This document shows, in pieces, positions 53,601-60,233 of a stretch of DNA of 64,000 nucleotides. The notes beneath the pieces were generated by a model. It was not told where the DNA came from and made no database searches. It saw only the letters and a program-made list of their open reading frames with translations. Origin of the DNA: Variovorax sp. Root318D1 (GTDB taxonomy: Bacteria > Pseudomonadota > Gammaproteobacteria > Burkholderiales > Burkholderiaceae_C); contig NZ_LMCQ01000022.1 of the NCBI RefSeq assembly GCF_001424835.1, forward strand, positions 110,604-174,603, read 5' to 3'. A program made the translations under genes and the position numbers. Position 1 is the stretch's first letter, and the number at the start of each line of letters is the position of its first letter.

Positions 53601-53699
53601 GTCGCGAGCGGCGGCGTGCCGGCGGGCATCAAGACAGGCATGGGCACCGCTGCCACCCAGCCCGCACTCGCGGGGCGCACGCCCGGCTTCATGGGCTGA
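50694..53699 (+). CDS. vgrG: VgrG spike protein of type VI secretion system
   Basis: This 1001-residue VgrG has a gp27-like base (about 1-365), a gp5-type OB domain (about 370-460, IWTDQYGRIKVQFHWDRLG), a DUF2345 beta-spike region (about 620-745) and a TTR-like domain (about 780-850, GDFTVVDSEGGSHAGTFDRN). TTR-like domains in VgrG proteins are known to hold effectors. The last 140 residues are a Gly/Ala-rich hydrophobic tail with repeated GxxxG spacing (GGFAGMAGSAGGAAGALAG). ATG 50694 overlaps a leader ORF. It is followed 62 bp later by an Rhs gene that is probably its cargo. No core T6SS gene is in the window. Confidence 0.94.
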   Translation: MSRRVTIQTPLGEALQFRQLVGREALSQLYTFDIELLGSNNAIDPKALLGKASTVAVETESGGVRHLGGIATRFGLQQEDARHSFYRLQLRPWLWLATRRSDFRIFQGKTVPEILTDVLGSYGYPIEKKLSRGDYRRWDYCVQYHESDFNFISRLCELEGIYYYFRHEASQHVLVFADDIASSHVPLPGGESVRYHPLEKSGMGQRERIYAWEAAEEVRAGHHYNNDYDFEKPKADLSHLRQMPPGHDHDGYENYEWPGGFVQHADGETYARLRNEEQLTQRSRASGRSNLRELATGHTLRLTGHPRADQNQQYLLTSVSYHLQENLQASEGAEATEGSVQRFAFDVQPTSLAWRPQRTTPKPRTRGPQTAMVVGPAGEEIWTDQYGRIKVQFHWDRLGKDDENSSCWVRVSTAWAGATFGAVSVPRIGMEVIVDFLNGDPDYPIVTGCVYNADTMAAWQLPEQKHLSGIRSRELGGGRGNHLVLDDTHGKIQAQLRSDHQASQLSVGHIGRIEDTAGRKEPRGQGFELRTDGHGVARAAKGLLVTTEPRPNAQAHTTDMGETVGRLTQARDLHEGLSEAAQAAEAHETGDQDEVAKGLKEQNDAIKGQGGNREQGDFPEFQEPHLTLASAKGLQTVAQGSTHMVSNEHNALTSGGHTSVSAGKSFLVSVQSAIRMFASKAGMRLVAASADIDIKALKDSVNVLAKLNITQTANKITIHAKEEVVINGGSSYSRWSSGGIEHGTSGTWREHAAVHSLVGPASEGKPSLPNPPQLPKGQLDLYHQYIKPTGEKHQGVAQGDFTVVDSEGGSHAGTFDRNGFATVSGLPIGTAKVTFGKDPRDPWEEGSYFGTPKDWKAKEPAAGGADAVGTSGFLASAGGFAGMAGSAGGAAGALAGVAGTNSKTAGMLGQVTQAAGMAQQAVGAAQAIQQGGAKALLGQASQAATGMAMQAAGARLGPMGVPIAGMAGSVASGGVPAGIKTGMGTAATQPALAGRTPGFMG

Positions 53700-53761
53700 C
53701 GCGGCGCAGCGGCGTGCTCCTCGAATAACAAGAACGTCCAGGCAAGAGGGAAGACAAGGCA

Positions 53762-56700
53762 ATGGCGGAAGGATCGCAACAGCAACCATCTCAAAGGGAA
53801 CGCCAGACCGCGGTCGCGCCCCTGAACACCATCGTGGGCGACGACATCGCGGCGGCGAGCAAGGCGGTCGACGGCTGGTTGCGTTCCTTCAGCGGCGGCT
53901 ACGTCACGCTCGAGCGGCTCACGATGGTGCTGGGCAGCATTCCCATCGTCGGCAACATCATGGCGCTGGTGGATGTGTTCCTGGACATCATCCACATCGT
54001 CGAGAAGAAGGCCCAGGACGGCGTTGCGGCGTTTCTCAACTGGGTCAGCCTGGGCATCAACCTCATTGGCTTGATTCCTCTGCCGCCGGCCATGGCGGCG
54101 GCGCGCATGAGCCTGCGGCCCACGCTGCACCTGGTGAAGCAGCAGCTCAAGACGGCGGCGTCGAACCTGGGCGAGACCATCGTCGTGGTGCTGGTGGGGC
54201 ACCTGAACGCCACGATCGTGGGCGAGCTGGACAAGTTCATCGACAAGGCGATCTCGCTGCTCGACGACATGCTCAAGAGCTGCGCGAAGCTGTCGGACAG
54301 CATCGTCGACAACCTGGTCGACGTGCTGCGCCGCGTGCTCGGGCAGAAGGACATGTTCAGCGTTGGTACGCCGCCCCGACCGGAAACCCGCGTGCACGAT
54401 CCGAAGGCCGAGAGCACCTGGAACCGCATGTGGGGCAGCGCGGTGCGTTACACCAAGCAGTCTGCCAACTACGTAGCGAAGGTGGCGGCCAACCAGCTGC
54501 CGGCCAGCGTGGCGGGACAGGTCAACGGCGTGATCGCGCGCATGCTCGATTTCAAGGGCAACTTTCGCAGGCAACTCGTGCGGCTGGCCGACAAGGAAGC
54601 GCAGGCCAGCATCATGTGGCTGCTGCACAAGCTGCTCGCGGCCATCAAGCGCAAGAAGGGGCAGCGCGCGGCCATCGTGCCGCCGCGCGCAGGCGCGGTG
54701 GCCGACAAGGACCGGCCGGGCGCGCAACTCGGCCACATCAACAAGCAGGCGCCCGCCCGCAACGATCCGGGTTGCCGCAACCGGCCGGCGCGCGCGGCCG
54801 TCGGTGGCTCGATCAGCCTTGCGACCGGCAGCGAGAGCTTCGTGCACACCGACTTCGTTCTGAGCGCGCCGCTGTCCATCACGTGGTCGCGCGTGTACCG
54901 CAGCCAGCTCGATGCATACGACCCCGGCCTGCTGGGTGCGCGTTGGATCACGCCGTACACCACGCGCATCGACATCGCACCGCAGGGAGGGCTCGTCTAC
55001 CACGGGGTCGACGGGCGCAGCCACACTTATCCCGCGCTGGCCGTGGGGCAGGTACACCGCGATCCCATCGAGGACCTGACATTGAGCCAGCTCAGCGAGA
55101 CCTTGCTGACACTGGATTTCGGCAAGCAAGGCGAGTGGCAAGAAATATACGAACTCGTGGGCAGCAAGCAGCCGCACTTCCGTCTCGTGGCGCAGCAAGC
55201 GAAGGACGGCAAGTCAATCGGCCTGCGTTACGACCATGTGATCGCCTCCACCGGCGAGCAGGTGTTGAGCGACATCGTCAGCAAGCAGGGCGATGTCGTC
55301 ATGGCGCATGTGGGCACCCAGCCTGATGCGAAGACCGGCCTGATCCGGTCGCTGTGGGAACTGAAGGACGGCCAGGTCGTTCGGCAGCTGGCAGCCTACA
55401 CGCACGACGGGGAGCGCGACCTCGTCGCCGCGCAGGACGAGGACGGTGCCAGCTGGAACTACACCTACAGCCACCACTTGGTCACCCGCTACACCGATCG
55501 CACCGGCCGGGGCATGAACCTCGAGTACAACGGCATCGGTGCCGATGCCAAGGCCGTGCGCGAATGGTCCGACGACGGCAGCTTTGCGCTGAAGCTCGAG
55601 TGGGACGAAAACATTCGCCTGACCTACGTGACCGATGCGCTCGGCGGCGAGACCTGGCACTACTACGACATCGAGGGCTACACCTACCGCGTCATCCACC
55701 CTGACAAGCTGGAGGAATGGTTCTTCCGAGACGATGCAAAGAACGTCACGCGCCATGTGCACACCGACGGCAGCACCGACGACTACACGTACGACGTCGA
55801 CGGCAACCTGCAGGCGCACACGCGCGGAGATGGCAGCCGCATCCATTACGAGTACGACGGCCAGCACCGGCTCACGGGAATCCGCGATGCCGAGGGCGGC
55901 GTATGGAAGCGCGACTACGACGCGCAAGGCCACCTCACCGAAGAGATCGACCCGCTGGGCCACAAGACCGAGTACGCCTACGACAAGGCCGGGCGGCCCG
56001 TGCGCGTGACCGACGCCAAGGGCGGCACGAAGCTGTTGAGCTACACGCCTGGCAGCCGCCTTGCGAGCTTCACCGATTGCTCGGGCAAGACCCGCCGCTG
56101 GGAATACGACAGCCGCGGCCGGATGATCAAGGCCATCGATGCGGCGGGCCAGACCGCGCGCTACCGCTACAGCCCGTCGGGCGAAGGCATCGTGCAACGC
56201 GGCGACGGAAACAGCCCTGGCCAGCTCGAAGAGATCACCTCGCCCGATGCAACGCGGGAGCACTTCGTGCACGACGCCGAAGGCCGCCTGCTCGCGCATG
56301 TCGACGCACTCGGCCGGCGTACCCGCTACAGCTATACGCGCGCCGGTCTCGTTTCCGGTCGCATCGATGCCGCAGGCCATTCGCTCAGATACCAATGGGA
56401 CCTGCTCGGCCGGCTCACGGAGCTGCAGAACGAGAACGGCAGCCGCTACAACTTCAGCTACGACCCCGTCGGGCGCCTGCTCGAAGAAACCGGCTTCGAC
56501 CGAAAGACCACCCGCTACCGCCATGAAGAAGGCACCGGCCGATTGGTCGCAGTGGAGGAGGGCGCGCGCGTGATGCAACTGCAATCGGACGCGATGGGGC
56601 GCCTCGTCGAGCGCACCGTTGGCGGGCAGGCCGAGCGGTTCGCGTTCGACCGTAACGGCCGCATGATTGAAGCCGCCAACAGCGATGCCCGCCTGCAGTG

Positions 56701-58486
56701 GTTCCACGACCCGGCGGGCAATCTCACGCGTGAACACCACCACTACCTCGCCAGCGCGCGCACGGCGGTGTGGCAGCACCGCTACGACGAACTCAACCGC
56801 CGCATCGCAACCATCCGCCCCGATGGCCATACGACCCAGTGGCTGACCTATGGTTCGGGCCATGTGCATGGCCTGCTGCTCGACGGCGAAGACATCCTCG
56901 GCTTCGAGCGCGACGATCTGCATCGCGAAGTCCTGCGCGAGCAGCGCAACGGTCTGAGCCAGCGGCTGCGCTACGACGACGGCGGCCGGCTGCTCGAACA
57001 GGCGATCGCCCACACCCGGCCCGGCGCCATGGAGGCGCTGCAAGTGCGCCGCAGCTACAGCTACGACAAGACCGGGCAGCTGATTGCCGTCGGCGACAGC
57101 CGACACGGCAACTTCAGCTACCGCTACGACCCCATCGGCCGTCTCGTGGAAGCAAGTAGCCGCCTCGGCCGCGAGGTGTTCGCCTTCGACCCGGCGGGCA
57201 ACATTGCCAGCCCCGCGAACGCCGAGCCCACGACGCAGCAGGCCACGGCGCACAAGCTGCTCGACAACCTGCTGAAAGAGTACGCCGGCACCCGCTACCG
57301 CTACGACGAGCACGGCAACCTTGCCGAGCGCACACGCAATGGCCGCAAGACCACCTTTGCGTGGGATGGCTTCGGCCGCATGACCGCGGCCACCAATGAA
57401 GACGGCGCCGGCACCACTTTCAGCTACGACCCGATGGGCCGCCGCATCGCCAAGCATTCGCACGACGCCGTGACGCTGTTCGGATGGGACGGCGACACGC
57501 TGGCTTTCGAGAGCACACAGAGCATTTCCGGCGCGCAGGAACAGCAGGGCCGGGGTTGGAGCGTGCACTACATCCACGAGCCCGGTTCCTTCGTGCCGCT
57601 GGCGCAGGTGCGCCAGGCGCGGGCCATCGTGCTGAGCGAAACCACCGACGTGAAGGCGTTGATGGCCGCCAATGGCGGCGCCTACGACATCGAGCAAGAC
57701 CCGCTCTGGAACGGCGAACAACAGTCCGAGCCCGACGGTTTCACTCCCGACGAGCTCGCCTTCTACCAATGCGATCACCTCGGCACGCCGCACGAGCTCA
57801 CCGACCATGAGGGCCGCGTGGCGTGGTCCGCGCAGTACAAGGCCTGGGGCGAGGCGCGCGAAGCCATCAGTGAGGCCGGGCGGCGCGCGGGCCTTGCGAA
57901 CCCGATCCGCTTCCAGGGCCAGTATTTCGATGCCGAAACCGGACTGCACTACAACCGCCACCGCTACTACGACCCGGCGAGCGGGCGCTACGTGTCGCGC
58001 GATCCGCTGGGCTTGGCGGGCGGGCGCAACCTGCATGTGTACGTGGGCAACAACCCGGTGCGCGGCATCGATCCGCTGGGGCTGGTCGATCTCAATCTGT
58101 TTCCGCACGATGAGGGGATTCGGCAATCGGCCGACAACATCCCGAATCCGAAAGGCACCTTCACGGTGGGCGGCCACGGCAATTCGGATGTCATGGTCGG
58201 CGCGTTGCACGACCCGATCACGCCCAAGCAAATGGCGGACCGCATCAAGGCTCACCCTTCGTATACCCAGGGCCAGCACGTCGTGCTCATGTCCTGCAAC
58301 ACCGGCAACGGTTCCGACCCTTACGCGCAGAAGGTGGCCAACGAACTCGGCGCACCGGTCAGCGGGCCCGACAAGTTCCTCTGGATCTGGCCCAACGGCA
58401 AGGTTCAACCAGCGGGCATGAAGGCGGACAAGACGATGGATACGGGCGACATCGGACGATGGCACACCTTCAATCCCAAGCCATGA
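53762..58486 (+). CDS. Rhs-family T6SS effector with C-terminal caspase-like toxin domain
   Basis: This 1574-residue Rhs protein has a hydrophobic N-terminal region (about 50-120) with two likely membrane segments in place of a PAAR domain. The Rhs shell begins near residue 345 (ISLATGSESFVHTDF) and has many YD repeats. The conserved core end is RYYDPASGRYVSRDPLGLAGG and then GIDPLGL. After that, residues 1441-1574 are the variable toxin. It contains VGGHGN (H1472) and VVLMSCNTG (C1512), a His/Cys pair with the spacing and context of caspase-fold (clan CD) peptidases. The shell would enclose the toxin and cut itself at the DPLGL end. Its stop overlaps the start of a candidate immunity gene. 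Confidence 0.9.
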   Translation: MAEGSQQQPSQRERQTAVAPLNTIVGDDIAAASKAVDGWLRSFSGGYVTLERLTMVLGSIPIVGNIMALVDVFLDIIHIVEKKAQDGVAAFLNWVSLGINLIGLIPLPPAMAAARMSLRPTLHLVKQQLKTAASNLGETIVVVLVGHLNATIVGELDKFIDKAISLLDDMLKSCAKLSDSIVDNLVDVLRRVLGQKDMFSVGTPPRPETRVHDPKAESTWNRMWGSAVRYTKQSANYVAKVAANQLPASVAGQVNGVIARMLDFKGNFRRQLVRLADKEAQASIMWLLHKLLAAIKRKKGQRAAIVPPRAGAVADKDRPGAQLGHINKQAPARNDPGCRNRPARAAVGGSISLATGSESFVHTDFVLSAPLSITWSRVYRSQLDAYDPGLLGARWITPYTTRIDIAPQGGLVYHGVDGRSHTYPALAVGQVHRDPIEDLTLSQLSETLLTLDFGKQGEWQEIYELVGSKQPHFRLVAQQAKDGKSIGLRYDHVIASTGEQVLSDIVSKQGDVVMAHVGTQPDAKTGLIRSLWELKDGQVVRQLAAYTHDGERDLVAAQDEDGASWNYTYSHHLVTRYTDRTGRGMNLEYNGIGADAKAVREWSDDGSFALKLEWDENIRLTYVTDALGGETWHYYDIEGYTYRVIHPDKLEEWFFRDDAKNVTRHVHTDGSTDDYTYDVDGNLQAHTRGDGSRIHYEYDGQHRLTGIRDAEGGVWKRDYDAQGHLTEEIDPLGHKTEYAYDKAGRPVRVTDAKGGTKLLSYTPGSRLASFTDCSGKTRRWEYDSRGRMIKAIDAAGQTARYRYSPSGEGIVQRGDGNSPGQLEEITSPDATREHFVHDAEGRLLAHVDALGRRTRYSYTRAGLVSGRIDAAGHSLRYQWDLLGRLTELQNENGSRYNFSYDPVGRLLEETGFDRKTTRYRHEEGTGRLVAVEEGARVMQLQSDAMGRLVERTVGGQAERFAFDRNGRMIEAANSDARLQWFHDPAGNLTREHHHYLASARTAVWQHRYDELNRRIATIRPDGHTTQWLTYGSGHVHGLLLDGEDILGFERDDLHREVLREQRNGLSQRLRYDDGGRLLEQAIAHTRPGAMEALQVRRSYSYDKTGQLIAVGDSRHGNFSYRYDPIGRLVEASSRLGREVFAFDPAGNIASPANAEPTTQQATAHKLLDNLLKEYAGTRYRYDEHGNLAERTRNGRKTTFAWDGFGRMTAATNEDGAGTTFSYDPMGRRIAKHSHDAVTLFGWDGDTLAFESTQSISGAQEQQGRGWSVHYIHEPGSFVPLAQVRQARAIVLSETTDVKALMAANGGAYDIEQDPLWNGEQQSEPDGFTPDELAFYQCDHLGTPHELTDHEGRVAWSAQYKAWGEAREAISEAGRRAGLANPIRFQGQYFDAETGLHYNRHRYYDPASGRYVSRDPLGLAGGRNLHVYVGNNPVRGIDPLGLVDLNLFPHDEGIRQSADNIPNPKGTFTVGGHGNSDVMVGALHDPITPKQMADRIKAHPSYTQGQHVVLMSCNTGNGSDPYAQKVANELGAPVSGPDKFLWIWPNGKVQPAGMKADKTMDTGDIGRWHTFNPKP

Positions 58487-58953
58487 CGAAGCCTCACCTC
58501 ACACGCGCAGTGCCGGCCCTGCTGGCACTCGCGCTTTCGATCTCACACGCCGCGGAGAACAAATTCATGGACAACGACACCCCTGCATCCCCATCTTCGC
58601 CGTCGCCCATCTCGGGCGCGCAGAGCTTTGCGCTCACCGATGAGCAGCGCACCGCGTTCGCTGCAAAGGCGGAGGCCGGCGACACCGAATCAGCCTTCCG
58701 ACTTTCGCAGTACTACGGCTTCCTGCATCAGGACTACGCACAGCAGCGGCACTGGCTGTCCATCGCAGCCAAGGGCGGCCATGCCGTGGCACAACACAAC
58801 CTGGCCTACCAGCTGTACATGAAGGACCAGGATCTTGAAGGCGCCGCGCACTGGGCCTCGGAATCGCTGAAGAACGGCAACTCGAATGCGGGCGATCTGC
58901 TCAAGGAAATCGAGGCGGCCCGATCTGCGGCGGGGCACAAGCCTCGGCCATGA
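58483..58953 (+). CDS. Candidate immunity protein, Sel1-like repeats, exported
   Basis: This 156-residue protein has a signal peptide (MTKPHLTRAVPALLALALS and on, cleavage likely after ISHA) and two Sel1-like repeats (ESAFRLSQYYGFLHQDY and AVAQHNLAYQLYMKDQDLEG). Its ATG overlaps the Rhs stop as ATGA, the classic effector-immunity position. Sel1 repeats bind proteins, so it could block the toxin in the periplasm. A second ribosome site, GGAGAACAAATTC, lies before an internal ATG (58567), which could give a cytoplasmic form without the signal. It is a paralogue of 59339-59725. Confidence 0.78.
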   Translation: MTKPHLTRAVPALLALALSISHAAENKFMDNDTPASPSSPSPISGAQSFALTDEQRTAFAAKAEAGDTESAFRLSQYYGFLHQDYAQQRHWLSIAAKGGHAVAQHNLAYQLYMKDQDLEGAAHWASESLKNGNSNAGDLLKEIEAARSAAGHKPRP

Positions 58954-59005
58954 GTTTGAATTTGATCGGGTCGCGTACGGGGTGGAGCATCTATCAGGAC
59001 ATCGA

Positions 59006-59311
59006 GTGAGCCGGGACGTGCCGATCTTGGACCCGGAACTCAACCCACCCCTCGCCATCGCGCTGAGCCGCGCCTGCGAGCGCTTTGCGCAAACGGGGCA
59101 GGACCTGAAGAACTTCGAGATCCAGATCAGCGAGCGGACGCGCGAGAACGGCGAGGACGAGAACGGCGAGAACACCATCGGAATCGCTTTCGTGGCAAAG
59201 CTGGAGCCGGGGAAAAAGGGCTTGGGCAATGCAAACCGTCTCGGCCGCTCGGTTCTCTACATCGCGTCGAAGACCACTGGCGAGATCCTGCGCGAAGCAG
59301 CAAGCCGCTGA
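59006..59311 (+). CDS. Uncharacterised protein between immunity paralogues
   Basis: This protein of about 101 residues starts at GTG 59006 (VSRDVPILDPELNPPLAIAL). I do not recognise the family. It is soluble with a strand-rich centre (NFEIQISERTRENG) and ends in a Ser/Lys segment. In another frame, ATG 58950 overlaps the previous stop and encodes 19 residues ending at a TGA that overlaps this GTG (GTGA), so either there are two tiny coupled genes or one gene with a frameshift. The location suggests a second immunity factor. Confidence 0.5.
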   Translation: MSRDVPILDPELNPPLAIALSRACERFAQTGQDLKNFEIQISERTRENGEDENGENTIGIAFVAKLEPGKKGLGNANRLGRSVLYIASKTTGEILREAASR

Positions 59312-59338
59312 GCGCCTTACACAACGGAGAACAGTTTC

Positions 59339-59725
59339 ATGGACAACGATGCCCCCGCTTCGATCTCGTCTCTCTCTCCCATCTCAGGCGCTCAGAGCTT
59401 TGCGCTCACTGACGAGCAGCGCCTTGCGCTGATCGCGAAGGCCGAGGCCGGCAACCCCGAGTCTGCCTTCCGCCTCTCGCTGTACTACACCTTCACCTTC
59501 TCCGACGCCGAACAGTCCATGCACTGGCTGTCGATGGCGGCCAAGGGCGGCCATGGCATGGCGCAGCACAGTCTCGCCTACGACCTGTACATGGATGGCA
59601 CGGACCTCGAAAAGGCTGCGTACTGGGCGGCGGAGGCCCAGAAAAACGGCAACGATGAAGCCGGCTGGCTGCTGAAGCAGATAGAGACGGAGAAGGTCGT
59701 ATCCGGGTGGAGCCCGCTGACGTGA
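59339..59725 (+). CDS. Sel1-like protein, paralogue of immunity candidate without signal peptide
   Basis: This 128-residue protein is clearly related to the mature part of the gene at 58483: both share MDND, SPISGAQSFALTDEQR and the two repeat units. The similarity extends in frame upstream of the ATG for a few residues (ENSF against ENKF), but the signal peptide is gone, replaced by a stop codon 10 codons before the ATG. GGAGAACAGTTTC is the ribosome site. It would stay in the cytoplasm. Its stop overlaps the pentapeptide gene start (GTGA). Confidence 0.75.
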   Translation: MDNDAPASISSLSPISGAQSFALTDEQRLALIAKAEAGNPESAFRLSLYYTFTFSDAEQSMHWLSMAAKGGHGMAQHSLAYDLYMDGTDLEKAAYWAAEAQKNGNDEAGWLLKQIETEKVVSGWSPLT

Positions 59726-60216
59726 GCTCCCAACTGATCATCCTGGCCCACGACATGTGGCGCAAGGGCGCGGGCGGCGCACCGGCGGGACTCGTGGGGC
59801 AGGCCGACAGCTTCGTCTACGCGGGACTCGACCTGGGCCTGGCGCAGTTCGCCGGCTCTACTTTCGCGGGCACCAGCTTCACCGCCACCAGCTTCAAGCA
59901 GGCGGGCTGGAGCGCCTGCCAGTTCACCGGCTGCAGTTTCACGCAATGCGATTTCGGCCGCATCTCGATCACCGGATGCACCTTCGTCAATTGCAGCTTC
60001 ACGGGCGCGAACTTCGATGGAGGCAGCATCAGCGCCAGCACCTTCACGCAGTGCCGGTGGGACGACATCAGCTTTGCGCGTGGGCAGTGGAACGACGTCG
60101 GCGTGCTGAACTGCAGCGGCACCGTGGTGCACGCACAAGGGCTGCAAGGGCGCAGCGTGGACTTCACGAACAGCACCTTCGAGCAGCTGGAGTTCCAGGG
60201 CGCGAACATCAATTGA
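59722..60216 (+). CDS. Pentapeptide-repeat protein
   Basis: This 164-residue protein has at least ten pentapeptide-type repeats (FAGSTFAGTSFTATSF, then QFTGCSFTQCDF and SFTGANFDGGSI), which form a right-handed beta helix. The start is GTG 59722, overlapping the previous stop, with GTGGAG upstream. Such proteins next to T6SS genes may be adaptors or immunity proteins; DNA mimicry is another known role of the family. It lies 17 bp before the second Rhs gene. Confidence 0.82.
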   Translation: MSSQLIILAHDMWRKGAGGAPAGLVGQADSFVYAGLDLGLAQFAGSTFAGTSFTATSFKQAGWSACQFTGCSFTQCDFGRISITGCTFVNCSFTGANFDGGSISASTFTQCRWDDISFARGQWNDVGVLNCSGTVVHAQGLQGRSVDFTNSTFEQLEFQGANIN

Positions 60217-60233
60217 GAAGGAAGTAAAAAAAG

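Noticed and set aside
53762..54900. PAAR domain at the N terminus of the first Rhs protein
   Set aside because: The usual Gly/His/Cys pattern of PAAR was not found; the region is hydrophobic and helical instead.
55214..58465. Open frame of 1083 codons on the minus strand opposite the first Rhs gene
   Set aside because: It is a mirror of the high-GC Rhs coding strand, with Val/Ala/Arg/His-rich composition and no recognisable domain. The plus strand has a full Rhs protein.
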